Source of the DNA: Bradyrhizobium sp. SRS-191 | Lineage (GTDB): Bacteria; Pseudomonadota; Alphaproteobacteria; Rhizobiales; Xanthobacteraceae | Assembly: GCF_024586915.1 (NCBI RefSeq) | Contig: NZ_JANBVS010000027.1 | Span: 26,883-90,882 of the forward strand | Length of the DNA: 64,000 nucleotides | Direction: 5' to 3' | Made by a program: the position numbers and the translations under genes | Shown: positions 44,111 through 53,698 of the stretch, one piece after another | How the letters are laid out: each line of letters begins with the position of its first letter | Position numbering within the stretch: the stretch's first letter is position 1 | The notes under the pieces: generated by a model | What the model was told of the DNA's origin: nothing | The model's input: only the letters and a program-made list of their open reading frames with translations | Database searches by the model: none

Positions 44111-46066
44111 TCAGCCCTCGCTCGCCGCTTCGAGGAGAAATTCCTTCTCGTGCCGCGCGAGAAAGCCGAGGCTCGGCCGGCTCGTCCCGTAATAATAGGG
44201 TAATGAGAGCGCCCGCCTCCATAGCGAGAGGACTCTCTCGGCATCATGAGCGGCATCGAATTCGGCCGTCCGGCCATCGGCGATCGCCAGCACCTCATCG
44301 ACCGTGTGCAGGATATCCTCCGCCGAATTGTTCTCCGGCCGCGCCCCGCTGCGGCCAAGCACGGCGGCATCGAACACCCGCCAGCGCCAAGGCGTGCTCG
44401 TCAGCTGGCGCTGCGTCAGCATGGTTCCGCCGGCGAGCCGTACCGGCTTGAGAGCGAACCGAACGTTCTTGTTCCACAATTGGGCGTCGGTCGTGATCGC
44501 ATTGACGATCGCACAAGGGATGCCAAAGCTGACAGCGACATTCGTCAGTCCGGACGTCGTCCCGATGAATGCGCGGGCATGCCGGATCAAATGGATGTCC
44601 ATCAGATCGGACCTGAACTCGCTCAGCGCATAGTCGATCGTCCGCGTCATCGGCGGCAATTTCGGCGAGTTCGGCCCGCCGAGCTTGATCACCCAGCCGC
44701 CGCGGGACGTGATCAGGCGAATGGCATCCAGCAACGTCTCGATCGGCGCATTGCGATGAGTCTGGCCCGTCCCCATGAACTCGAAATAATGCGCTGCGTC
44801 GCGCGTATGCAGGCAGACATACCAGTCGCCCGGCTTCATGCCGAAGGCGGAGCGCAACTGCTCGAAGCGCGCCGCTGCGGCCATCGATGTCCGATCATAC
44901 GCGACGCATAACGGGTGTCCCCTGCCTTCGCGCTCCCATTGATCGAAGGCCATGGCCCCCGCATCCTGCCAGGGAACGACCTTGCCGTCGGGCAGCCGGA
45001 ATGCGTTGAAATTCATGCCGCACCAGCGCTGCAACGACAGCAATTCTTCGCCCAGCCGCTCCGTCACGGTCTCGCCGATCACCACAACCTTGGCGAGACG
45101 GTCAAAGAGCTTGAAGAAGATGTCGTTGGCAACCAATCCGGGACGGACAACGATCACGGCTTCGCCCGACCACCAGCCCAGCTCACGCATGCGAAACAAG
45201 ATGTCGAGCATCCCCAGATGGCCGATCTGCGTCACCCATTCCTCCGGAATGAGCCGCAACGCATTCAAGGACACGCCCAGCCCGTCGAGTAGTTTCCTCA
45301 ATTCATGAGAAACCTCGGGCAGTGACGTCCGAAGCTCCTGCTGCGCATCCAACGCCCGCTGATACAGCCGAACTCCGATCTCGCCGCGGCCGACGTGCGT
45401 TACGCGCTGTCCGGCGAAATTGCACAAGTCGAACAGCCGTCCGGGCGTGCCACAGAGGACGTCGAGGCTGTTCGGGACGTATCGAGGTAGATGCCGGGCC
45501 GCAATATTCTGGTGAGGCCGGAAGAACTGCAAACTGCCGCGGCAGGCCCAGAACATTGCATCGAGTGCCCCGGCCTCATCCCCGCCGATCACGTCGACCA
45601 TCGCCTTGTGGAAAGCGAGGTCGACCAACCTTTCCAGCTCTTCCGCCTTCGCCCCCGCTGCAGCATCACGCGCTTCTGCAAACTCGCCCAGTTCAAATCG
45701 CGATCGAACGAGCGCATATCGGGACTCTGCAGTCCTTGCCTCCAAAGTACCGCTGCCGACGTTCTCGATCACTTCGCCATAGGCGCCGATGCCGCACAAG
45801 ACCTGGATCGAAGCGTCAGGGAAGTGTCGGCTGAGAGCGCTCGAGAAACGAAACTCGGGCTGTGCAGCAAGGTACGAGGTCACGTATGGAAAATACGCCT
45901 GACAGAGCCGCCGCTGGACGGGAAGCTTCATGGCACCGGAGACCACCAGCGCAAGAAACACCAGGCGTCGCGGCAATAGATTGAGAAACGCTCCAACGAC
46001 GACGAAGGCCAAATAAATCAAACGCCGACGACCAAAGCGTAACGACCTTTGCCTCTGCAGTTTCAT
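44111..46066 (-). CDS. TIGR04372-type putative glycosyltransferase
   Basis: A 651-residue protein. A basic start (MKLQRQRSLRFGRRR) precedes one or two hydrophobic segments (residues 16-50). A helical middle follows, then a C-terminal domain with WYVCLHTRDAAHY, RNAPIETLLDAI, GGWVIKLGGP and FIGTTSGLTNVA, which I associate with the TIGR04372 glycosyltransferase family found in polysaccharide loci. Donor and acceptor are unknown. I chose ATG 46066; the frame is open to 46252 but that part does not look coding. It is cotranscribed with asnB. Confidence 0.82.
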   Translation of the reverse strand: MKLQRQRSLRFGRRRLIYLAFVVVGAFLNLLPRRLVFLALVVSGAMKLPVQRRLCQAYFPYVTSYLAAQPEFRFSSALSRHFPDASIQVLCGIGAYGEVIENVGSGTLEARTAESRYALVRSRFELGEFAEARDAAAGAKAEELERLVDLAFHKAMVDVIGGDEAGALDAMFWACRGSLQFFRPHQNIAARHLPRYVPNSLDVLCGTPGRLFDLCNFAGQRVTHVGRGEIGVRLYQRALDAQQELRTSLPEVSHELRKLLDGLGVSLNALRLIPEEWVTQIGHLGMLDILFRMRELGWWSGEAVIVVRPGLVANDIFFKLFDRLAKVVVIGETVTERLGEELLSLQRWCGMNFNAFRLPDGKVVPWQDAGAMAFDQWEREGRGHPLCVAYDRTSMAAAARFEQLRSAFGMKPGDWYVCLHTRDAAHYFEFMGTGQTHRNAPIETLLDAIRLITSRGGWVIKLGGPNSPKLPPMTRTIDYALSEFRSDLMDIHLIRHARAFIGTTSGLTNVAVSFGIPCAIVNAITTDAQLWNKNVRFALKPVRLAGGTMLTQRQLTSTPWRWRVFDAAVLGRSGARPENNSAEDILHTVDEVLAIADGRTAEFDAAHDAERVLSLWRRALSLPYYYGTSRPSLGFLARHEKEFLLEAASEG

Positions 46067-46433
46067 GCCACCAAGTTCCACACACCTGGGCTCCCGACTC
46101 CCCACATCCGGCTCAAGGCAGCGCTGACGCGGCCGATATTGCAAGTCGCCCGCGACGGGCGTTCCAAGAGCCGCTCTCAAAAGGAGCTGGCAGTCGCCAG
46201 TCCGGAGCGACCGTTGCTCGACCACGCAAACAGCGCCGCCGACGCCAGCCAAGGTTGAACCTATCCTGTCGCTCTCAGCTATAACAGAGGTGCTACAAAC
46301 AAGCCAAGCCGAACATGGAGATGAATATCAGCGAACCGCGCCAGGAAATTAATTCAGGACACCACACGCAGGCAGAGCGCCTATGGGAGCAACCGTGAAC
46401 CACTCCGTCGCCTGGGTCTCGATGAGGATGACG
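46067..46433. other. 367-bp gene-free stretch
   Basis: This is the upstream region of the glycosyltransferase gene (minus strand) and the downstream end of the SGNH-like gene. It is visibly more AT-rich around 46260-46380 than the coding DNA around it. I see no strong repeat or terminator. Confidence 0.6.
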
Positions 46434-47492
46434 TCATTTGCTCTCGCGTGGGCCAGCCTGAAATGCTCGCTTGAAGGCAGAGGTATTGACGATCTCGCGG
46501 ACAAGATAGCTCGTAAACTTCTTCGCGCCTTGCTGGTCGAGATGTCCGCCACCGTCGATGGTCGTGAGGCCGTTAAACGGCGGCGCGATCAGCTCGACAT
46601 TGAGCGCCTTGGCGAGCTCTGCCGCCTGCTGGACACAAGACTGGCTATGCGGGACCAGTGTGAGCAAGACTTCGCCTCCGACCTCACCAACGAAGGCTTT
46701 GGCATAATCGATCACCGCCTGGTTCGTGTGGCAATCGGGATCGCGGGCCGACAACATGGGCCTGTTGCCCAAAGCGACATAACCGGGGTTGGCGTCCAAA
46801 CCCATGTCTCCATTGACTACATTGCGGTAGAGGCCCGACGGCGAGAACTGACCGGTCCGGTAAGCAGCGATCGCGTCCTCGATGCGCCAGTGCAGATTTC
46901 TCCCCAGGACCGTGAGATAGCCGCGGAGCCGATTGCGCTGGGCAGCAGCGATCAGCTGCTTCTCTGGCCCGAGCGTGACATTCAGATCATTGCTGAAGAA
47001 ATGGACGAACTGATCGTCGGCGTTGATCACCCACAGGCGCGGACGGATGCTCCAGCGCTTGATGACCTGGCGGGAAAACTCACCACCGCGCACGCCAACG
47101 AAAGCCATGTTGAAGATGTTTAATCCGCCGATTGCCGGCGACTCCTGGAGTGTCTGTCGATCAAGAGCGTAGCTGACGAAGGATGGCCCCAGAAAGACGA
47201 TGTCAGCCTGCCTGGCTGCATCGACCGTCCCTCCGAGATTGCTGTAGAAGATGTCCTGATCCTGAATCTGCGGAATATTGCGGCCGCCGAAATCGCGATA
47301 CCAGCTCGGGTTTCCCTGACGCGGAATCTGCATGAGGGCATCACCGAATTTCCAACCGTCGAACGAAAGCAGCGAGAGGCAGAACGACAAAGCCACGACA
47401 ACCGCGAGACCAAAGATCGCGACCAGGGCAACGTAACGTTTGAAGATGACCGCCTCAGACATCAGCTGCGCTGGCCTGGCCACTGTCGACAT
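46434..47492 (-). CDS. Membrane-anchored SGNH-like protein, family A copy 1
   Basis: A 352-residue protein I cannot name. One N-terminal membrane helix (about residues 20-43) is followed by a periplasmic domain. Two motifs suggest an SGNH-hydrolase fold: FLGPSFVSYALD (possible nucleophile S104, with Pro where GDSL has Asp) and DGGGHLDQQG near the end (D313, H317), the usual Asp-x-x-His block. A strongly conserved IPQIQDQDIFYSN stretch lies between. It is a close paralogue of the gene at 52140. The nearby AlgI-like acyltransferase suggests a role in polysaccharide O-acetylation, comparable to AlgJ/AlgX. Confidence 0.75.
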   Translation of the reverse strand: MSTVARPAQLMSEAVIFKRYVALVAIFGLAVVVALSFCLSLLSFDGWKFGDALMQIPRQGNPSWYRDFGGRNIPQIQDQDIFYSNLGGTVDAARQADIVFLGPSFVSYALDRQTLQESPAIGGLNIFNMAFVGVRGGEFSRQVIKRWSIRPRLWVINADDQFVHFFSNDLNVTLGPEKQLIAAAQRNRLRGYLTVLGRNLHWRIEDAIAAYRTGQFSPSGLYRNVVNGDMGLDANPGYVALGNRPMLSARDPDCHTNQAVIDYAKAFVGEVGGEVLLTLVPHSQSCVQQAAELAKALNVELIAPPFNGLTTIDGGGHLDQQGAKKFTSYLVREIVNTSAFKRAFQAGPRESK

Positions 47493-48136
47493 GACATAGA
47501 TCTCACTTGAGCGTCTGCATTGATGGGCCGATTGTCATCGCTGATTGGCGTTCGCTCGAGCTGTCGCCGGGGAGTATGACAGCGATGAAAGAGGACGTCA
47601 GACCCCCGTGCACCGCGGCTCACATCGCGGCGCGCCAGCCCATTGGGAATAGCGGCTTCTCGGCGAGACGCGCCGTCGCCGGGCTCGCGCTCGACGAGGA
47701 GCCCTCTGTAAGACATTTCACAAATCATCGCTGAAGCCGGTCGCGCCGTTCCCGGCATCTATGACCATAGCGGCCCCGCTCGAAGAAGCAATCAACAGAC
47801 GCAACCCGAGAGAGCGGACCTGATCACATCCGTGGCTCCTGGTGGGAATGTGCATGGAAAGAGCCGCGCGTCGAAATCTGGAGAGACTGCATGAACGGGT
47901 GCGCAATGGGCCCTCGCGAGTGCGGCCGCTCGGCCCCGGCTTGCCATAACAGAAGAATTCCGTGCAGAAAAGCCTCCGCTGCGCTGCCCAATTGAGGGGT
48001 CGTGGATTGCAGTGTCCATCTTGTGCGACGGAATCATCCCCTGAAAATCGGGACGAACGCCGCACTGCCCAACTTGGCACGCCGCACAATCGTTGGTAAA
48101 GCAACCTCACCCGGGGCAACATCAAGAAACTTTGTT
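47493..48136 (+). other. 644-bp gene-free stretch before the MBOAT gene
   Basis: This separates the divergent SGNH-like gene and the MBOAT gene. Short frames exist on both strands but none has a credible start, ribosome site or protein pattern. GC is lower than in the neighbouring polysaccharide genes. The length is generous for two promoters, so decayed sequence is possible. Confidence 0.55.
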
Positions 48137-49639
48137 ATGCTCTTCACGCAGTTTGAGTTTCTGTTCTTGTTCCTGCCGGTGACCTTCGCCGGGTACTTCC
48201 TGTTGGCGCGGTTCGTGGCTTCGCCGGCGGCTCGCTTGAGCTGGCTGGCCGCGGCCTCGCTCACCTTCTACGGCTATTGGGACATTCACTTCGTTCCGAT
48301 CATTCTCGTCTCCATCGTCTTCAATTACACGATGGGCCTTTTGATCGCCGGACAGAACGGCAAGGCGCGAAGCGGATTGTTCGCGGCCGCAATCACGCTC
48401 AATCTCGGCGCGCTGGCGTTCTACAAGTACACGAATTTCGGCATTCAGATCCTCAATGCGCTGACCGCATCGAAATACCCTGCGCTGGCGATCGTGCTGC
48501 CGCTCGGCATCTCGTTCTTTACATTCACGCAGATCGCCTATCTCGCCGACGTCTATGGCGGCTATTCCAGCGAACGGAGCTTCGTCAAATACGGCCTGTT
48601 CGTCACCTATTTTCCGCATCTGGTCGCCGGACCCATCCTTCATCACCGCGAGATGATGCCGCAGTTCGGCTCGGAGGACAGCCGAAAGATCTCGATCGAG
48701 AACGTAGCGATCGGCCTCACCATTCTGACCATCGGCTTGTTCAAGAAGTCGTTCATCGCCGACGGCTTCGGAATGGTGGCAAATCCTGTGTTCCAGGCCG
48801 CCAATTCCAGCCATCTTCATCTCATCGATGCCTGGGGGGGCGCCCTCGCCTATTCGCTCCAGATCTATTTCGACTTCTCCGGCTACTCGGACATGGCGAT
48901 CGGCATTTCGATCATGTTCGGGATCAAGCTGCCGTTCAACTTCGATTCCCCCTATAAATCGCAAAGCATCGTCGAATTCTGGCGGCGCTGGCACATTTCG
49001 CTGTCGCGGTTCCTGCGCGACTATCTCTACATCCCGCTCGGCGGCAACCGTCATGGCGAGCACCGGCGAAACGCCAACCTGTTCACCACGATGCTGCTCG
49101 GCGGCCTGTGGCACGGGGCCGGCTTCACATTCATCATCTGGGGCGCCCTCCATGGGCTGTTCCTGATCATGAACCATCGCTGGAGCAAGTTCGTTGAGAA
49201 ACACCCGGCGCTGTCCCGTCACACCGGAACCGTCTGGTACGCTGTGGCAGCGCTGCTGTTGACCCAGTTGGCCGTCGTTCTCGCCTGGGTGTTCTTCCGC
49301 GCCGACAATCCGAACGCGGCCGTCCGGCTGATCAAGGGCATGATCGGGCTGTCCTCGCCCGAGAAGATCACGATGACCAATCTGGTCGATCCTCGCGTGA
49401 TGATCGCGATTGCCGCCGGCTACGCCGCCTGCCTCGTGCTCCCCAACGTCAACGCCATGTTCGAGCAATGGAAGGTTGGACTGGAGACCTATCACAATCC
49501 GCGTCCGTGGAGCATTCTGGGCTTCAAATGGCGACCATCCCTCACCTGGGCGATTGGCACGTCGGTGGCACTTGTTGCGGCCGTGCTCATGAACATCATC
49601 GCCGGTGACACCTCCCAGTTCCTGTATTTCCAGTTCTGA
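48137..49639 (+). CDS. AlgI-like MBOAT O-acyltransferase
   Basis: A 500-residue integral membrane protein of the MBOAT family with ten or more hydrophobic helices. It contains the AlgI/DltB hallmarks YFDFSGYSDMAIG (about 244-256), EFWRRWHISLSRFLRDYLYIP (split: EFWRRWHISL and RFLRDYLYIP) and GGLWHGAGF with the catalytic His at 326. AlgI-type proteins pass acetyl groups across the inner membrane to periplasmic SGNH transferases. Two SGNH-like genes follow directly, which fits. The ATG at 48137 begins MLFTQFEFLFLF, a normal start; the frame upstream to 48002 is not part of the family. Confidence 0.95.
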   Translation: MLFTQFEFLFLFLPVTFAGYFLLARFVASPAARLSWLAAASLTFYGYWDIHFVPIILVSIVFNYTMGLLIAGQNGKARSGLFAAAITLNLGALAFYKYTNFGIQILNALTASKYPALAIVLPLGISFFTFTQIAYLADVYGGYSSERSFVKYGLFVTYFPHLVAGPILHHREMMPQFGSEDSRKISIENVAIGLTILTIGLFKKSFIADGFGMVANPVFQAANSSHLHLIDAWGGALAYSLQIYFDFSGYSDMAIGISIMFGIKLPFNFDSPYKSQSIVEFWRRWHISLSRFLRDYLYIPLGGNRHGEHRRNANLFTTMLLGGLWHGAGFTFIIWGALHGLFLIMNHRWSKFVEKHPALSRHTGTVWYAVAALLLTQLAVVLAWVFFRADNPNAAVRLIKGMIGLSSPEKITMTNLVDPRVMIAIAAGYAACLVLPNVNAMFEQWKVGLETYHNPRPWSILGFKWRPSLTWAIGTSVALVAAVLMNIIAGDTSQFLYFQF

Positions 49640-49707
49640 TCGACCACCGTCGATGTCCAGCGAGGGGTCGCCTGGCCTCGCTGCGCAAGGGTCCGAACGG
49701 CAGTCGC

Positions 49708-50844
49708 ATGAATGATCAGCAGCAGTCGCCAAAATCGTCGCGGCCGACGAATCCGACACGGCGCTACGTCATGTCGGTGCTGGCAACGGCTGCCCTTGCC
49801 GGCTACCTGCTGCCAGTCGGGCTCTTCCGCTTGGCCCGTCCGTTCGGCGCGGCGGCTCGGCTGGAGGATCTCGCCGATTCGCAACGGGACAATCCGGACC
49901 AGATCGTGCTCCCCTTCGATCTGCGCTACAATGCAGCGTTCAAGCTGGCGAGGCTTGAGCAGGAAAATCCCGAAATCGTCTGGATCAGCAGCTCGCGCGC
50001 CGGGGCCTTTCGCGCGTCGCTATTTGCACCCTACCGCTTCTACAATCTCTCGTTCACAGCCTGGACCACGTCGCAGTTGGCCGACCTGTTCGACCGCGCC
50101 ACCCAACGGCTGCGTCCACGTGTTGCGATCCTTTCGCTGGATCATTTTCTCTTCGCTGATCGGTGGGAAGAATGGTTCGCGACGACCCGACGGATGCATT
50201 ACGATCATTCCCTTACTTACCTGAGGGGGAGCCTTCTGGATTTCGCGCGGACCGCGACACGTCATCCGGAGGCGTTCCGCGACTATCTGCGTACTCCCAG
50301 CACCTTTGTGGGTCCCCAATCCATCGTCCATCAGGAAGGATTCCGCAGTGACGGCTCCTATGTCTACTCGGCCGGTCACGTTTCCGACGCGCGCTCGCGC
50401 TTCATGAATGCGGAGACGCTGGCCCAGACCCTGCCCCGCGCGCCCGGCCTGTCATCCAGACTGAAGCAGCCGATTGCGCGGATCGCGGAGATGGCAAGAT
50501 CGCGCGGCATCGCGCTCATCGGGGTTCAGTTGCCGTTCATTCGCGCCGGCGTTCAGCTGCTCGATCGCGAGCAGCATGGGCCCCTCGGTTTTGGCGCTTG
50601 GCGCGAGTTTGCGTCCAACGAGACCAGAAGCTGGCTGCACGACCTCGGAATTCCATTGTTCGATCTCGGGCGCTTGGCGATGACGGACGAGAGTTCCAGC
50701 TTTGTCGACGCCTATCACCTCGCCGAAGCCGGAGCCGCAAGGGTGATGCTGCATCTGCTGAACGCCCCCGATTTCCGGGCGGAGTTTCCGAGAATAGACC
50801 CTGCCCGCATCGAACTTGATCTTGCAGGGCTCGCCGGCCAATGA
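49708..50844 (+). CDS. SGNH-like periplasmic protein, family B copy 1
   Basis: A 378-residue protein with one N-terminal helix (about residues 21-40) and a periplasmic domain. SGNH-type motifs are WISSSRAGAF (candidate nucleophile among S94-S96) and DAYHLAEAG at the end (D334, H337). A middle ILSLDHFLFAD strand matches its neighbour. It is 68 bp downstream of the MBOAT gene and is the likely partner that transfers acyl groups to the polymer. Substrate and chemistry are inferred from context only. Confidence 0.78.
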   Translation: MNDQQQSPKSSRPTNPTRRYVMSVLATAALAGYLLPVGLFRLARPFGAAARLEDLADSQRDNPDQIVLPFDLRYNAAFKLARLEQENPEIVWISSSRAGAFRASLFAPYRFYNLSFTAWTTSQLADLFDRATQRLRPRVAILSLDHFLFADRWEEWFATTRRMHYDHSLTYLRGSLLDFARTATRHPEAFRDYLRTPSTFVGPQSIVHQEGFRSDGSYVYSAGHVSDARSRFMNAETLAQTLPRAPGLSSRLKQPIARIAEMARSRGIALIGVQLPFIRAGVQLLDREQHGPLGFGAWREFASNETRSWLHDLGIPLFDLGRLAMTDESSSFVDAYHLAEAGAARVMLHLLNAPDFRAEFPRIDPARIELDLAGLAGQ

Positions 50845-50917
50845 GACCTTGACTATTCGTCGGGCGCGCTTGCCTACCGGCTGCTACGGAGTGTACGACG
50901 AGCAGGAGGCACGAGTT

Positions 50918-52111
50918 GTGGAAAGACCCGTTGCATCCATAAGCTTAGGAATACCATCGAGTGGGTATGAAGCCGTGACGCGGTATGTTGCGATCTTGCT
51001 AGCGCTATTTGCTGCCGTTTTCGTGCCTCTGCTCGCTGTTCTTGAATGGGTCGGATGGCGTCTGGGAGCGACCGTTCCGCTATCCATCATCGCGGCGGAG
51101 CAGTCCGGCAACGATCGCCTCCTCTGGCTCGGCGGCTTCAAGGATTATGCGCCTTACAAGCTCGAGCGCATCAAGCAGGTCCAACCCGAGGTGTTGCTGG
51201 TCGGCAGTTCGCGCTGCGGCCAGGCACGCGAGCAGATGTTCAGGCCGTATGTGGCCTACAATGCCTGCCTGACGGCTTGGCCGCTCACCCACGTGGTCGA
51301 CTTCATCGACCGCGCGACGACGGTTTCCAAGCCGCGCGTGGTCATCGTGGCGCTGGATTATTTCCTGTTCGGCGATTTCCTCGCCGAGGCCTGGCAGAAA
51401 CAGCGCACGATGGACTTCAGCCAGGGTATCGACTCGCATCGACGGAAGCTGCACGACGTCGCCGACTTCGCCATGCGGACAGGCATGGACGCGAATGCAT
51501 TGCTCTCCACGGTCAAGACTCCCCAGTTCGAACAGGTGGACAACAACCGGCTGATCGGAACGGAAGCGATTCGCGGGAAGTTCGGCTTCCGCAAGGACGG
51601 CTCGGTCATGGTGGCTCCGCCCTATCGTGCCATTGCAGCGGAAACCTTGTCGCGCGGGGCTCAATATGTGACGTCATCGTTCCCGGGCGCTCCTCATCTC
51701 AGCGAGCGACAGTTGGGCGAGATCGAGCGGCTGTCTAGGCTGGCGCGCGAACGCGGCTTCGCGGTGATCGCCATCCAGTATCCCCTGGTGGAAAGTGCCG
51801 CCGCGTTCCTCGATACGGACGAAGCGTATTGGCCGTATTCGGGGCTGTGGCGCGAGCTCCGAAGCAAGCCGACCGTCGAGCGGTTTTCGACGCTGGGCGT
51901 CTCGTTCTTCGACATGAGCCGCACCCAGATTTCTCAGGATGATGGCAACTTCTTCGATCCCGCGCATCCCTCGGAACGAGGAATGCTCAAGACCTATCTC
52001 GCACTGCTCGCCCGGCCTGAGTTCGCCAAGTTCTTCCCGAAGATCGATCGCAACACACTGGCGACTGACCTCGAGCGCTCGAAGGGTGAGCAGTTCGATC
52101 TCTATCACTGA
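50918..52111 (+). CDS. SGNH-like periplasmic protein, family B copy 2
   Basis: A 397-residue paralogue of the preceding gene. It has an N-terminal helix (about residues 22-42), LLVGSSRCGQA (candidate nucleophile S97/S98), VIVALDYFLFGD and the DPAHPSERG Asp-x-x-His block near the C-terminus. I set the start at GTG 50918 because AGGAGG lies eight bases upstream; the TTG at 50816 would overlap the previous gene. The duplication suggests two acyl-transfer partners for one MBOAT protein, or two target sugars. Confidence 0.78.
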   Translation: MERPVASISLGIPSSGYEAVTRYVAILLALFAAVFVPLLAVLEWVGWRLGATVPLSIIAAEQSGNDRLLWLGGFKDYAPYKLERIKQVQPEVLLVGSSRCGQAREQMFRPYVAYNACLTAWPLTHVVDFIDRATTVSKPRVVIVALDYFLFGDFLAEAWQKQRTMDFSQGIDSHRRKLHDVADFAMRTGMDANALLSTVKTPQFEQVDNNRLIGTEAIRGKFGFRKDGSVMVAPPYRAIAAETLSRGAQYVTSSFPGAPHLSERQLGEIERLSRLARERGFAVIAIQYPLVESAAAFLDTDEAYWPYSGLWRELRSKPTVERFSTLGVSFFDMSRTQISQDDGNFFDPAHPSERGMLKTYLALLARPEFAKFFPKIDRNTLATDLERSKGEQFDLYH

Positions 52112-52139
52112 GACGCGTCGGCGAGTCCAACAGTCGATC

Positions 52140-53189
52140 TCACTTGCTCATTCGCGACGACAAAGCGTCCCTGAAAGCGCGCGTCTTGACGAGTTCGGCC
52201 GCAAGATAGCGCGTGAACTTTTCCGCGCCCTGCTTGTCGAGATGCCCACCACCATCGAGGGTCGTCAGCCCGTCGAACGGCGGCGCGATCAGTTCCACAT
52301 CGAGCGCCTTCGCCAATTGCTCGGCCTGGCGCCGGCAGGACTGGCTGTGCGGAACCAGCATGAAAACGGCCCTGCCGCCGATCTCCTTCAAGAAAGCCCT
52401 GGCATAGTTGACGGTCTCGGCAGTGGTGTCACAAGCCTGATCGCGCTCGGACCGCATCGGCTTGTTGGTGGTCGCCACGTAGCCGGGATTGACGTCAAGC
52501 GCCATGTCACCGTTCGAGACACTGCGATAGAGGCCAGTATCCGAGAACTGCCCGGTTCGAGCCGTCGCAACGAGGTCTTCGAGGCGCCAGCGCAGATTAC
52601 GGCCGATGACCGTGAGGTAGCCGCGCAGCCGGTCGCGGGACACAGCCGCCACCGGCACCTTTTGAGGCCCCAGCGTCACGTTCAGATCGTTGCTGAAGAA
52701 ATGCGCGAATTGATCGTCGACATTGATGACCCAGAGCGGCGGGCGAACATCCCAGCGGGCGATCACGCGGCGTGAGAACTCACCGCCGCGAATTCCGACG
52801 AAGGCCATGTTGTAGAGCTTGAGACGACTGAGTTGGTCCGATGCTTGCAACGTCGAACGGTCGATCGCATAGCTCACGAATGAGGGTCCGAGAAACACCA
52901 CGTCCGCAGCCTTGGCGGAGGCAATCGACGACCCGATGTTGCTGTAGAAGATGTCCTGATCCTGGATCTGCGGGATGTGCTGGCCGCCGAAATTCCGATA
53001 CCAGCCAGGGTCTCCCGACCGCTCGATCTGAGAGAAATAGTCGGGCAGCGTCCGTGCATCGAAGATGAACATGAACACGGCCGCAAGCGTCAGCACACCA
53101 AGAACGCAGCTTCCGACCACCACGACGTATTTGCGCAGAGCTCCGTTCATTGCCGCACTTTCGGGCATCCACTCGGCCCGTCTCAGCAT
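52140..53189 (-). CDS. Membrane-anchored SGNH-like protein, family A copy 2
   Basis: A 349-residue close paralogue of the gene at 46434, sharing IPQIQDQDIFYSN, FLGPSFVSYAID (S103), HFFSNDLNVTLGP and DGGGHLDKQG (D312, H316). One N-terminal helix lies at about residues 21-45. ATG 53189 is used here; ATG 53168 and 53150 are alternatives. The two copies lie on the same strand and bracket the MBOAT and family B genes. It converges with the family B copy 2 gene, 28 bp apart. Confidence 0.76.
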   Translation of the reverse strand: MLRRAEWMPESAAMNGALRKYVVVVGSCVLGVLTLAAVFMFIFDARTLPDYFSQIERSGDPGWYRNFGGQHIPQIQDQDIFYSNIGSSIASAKAADVVFLGPSFVSYAIDRSTLQASDQLSRLKLYNMAFVGIRGGEFSRRVIARWDVRPPLWVINVDDQFAHFFSNDLNVTLGPQKVPVAAVSRDRLRGYLTVIGRNLRWRLEDLVATARTGQFSDTGLYRSVSNGDMALDVNPGYVATTNKPMRSERDQACDTTAETVNYARAFLKEIGGRAVFMLVPHSQSCRRQAEQLAKALDVELIAPPFDGLTTLDGGGHLDKQGAEKFTRYLAAELVKTRAFRDALSSRMSK

Positions 53190-53698
53190 GGTTCGTCTCT
53201 CAAGTCTTGGCCGCTAGCCGCCACTGCACCCGTGTCGCCGGGCGAGCGATACAGACTAGCAGCACTGAACTCAAGCCACCCCGGCAGGCCGGGATTTCGT
53301 GCAGGACGAGAGGCCCGCGTGATGCAGATCGCAACTATCACGGCGTCCCCTGCACCGGTTCGGAACGGCCGTGATGAGACGCGACCCCGACGCCATGCAC
53401 AGCATTCAAGTTCCAGGCGCACAGTACAGCTCAGAAGGGTTTGTGCTGCTGCGCACACCTGATAAAGAGGTAGCCTGAAAACACGGAAAGCACTGCGTTC
53501 CTCTGAACCGATCATGAGAATGCATTGACTTTTCATAATGAAATCAACGACGACGATTGAAGCCAGAGATGTCGAAGCCGGTTTTCCGAAGCCGAAGCCA
53601 CAAGCCGTCCTTGCGCTTCTGCGTCCGCGATTCGATCAATCAGCCAGCGCACTGACAGAGCGCAGCACCTCAGCACGAGCGAGCCGGAGGCGAATTCC
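53190..53698 (+). other. 509-bp promoter region of the heptose-type operon
   Basis: No gene is visible. It holds the promoter of the eleven-gene plus-strand block and the 5' side of the SGNH-like gene. ATCACGGC (53337-53344) and GCCGTGAT (53368-53375) form an 8-bp inverted repeat with a 23-base spacer. The last 200 bases before the operon are locally AT-richer. Confidence 0.5.

Noticed and set aside
46067..46252. N-terminal extension of the TIGR04372-like protein
   Set aside because: The added 62 residues precede the basic-plus-hydrophobic start at ATG 46066 and show no coding character.
47507..47734. 75-residue plus-strand frame in the 644-bp gap
   Set aside because: No ribosome site, no family pattern and no conserved-looking composition.
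48084..48103. TTGGCACGCC resembling a sigma-54 -24 box
   Set aside because: The GC dinucleotide expected about ten bases after GG is absent, so the -12 element is missing.
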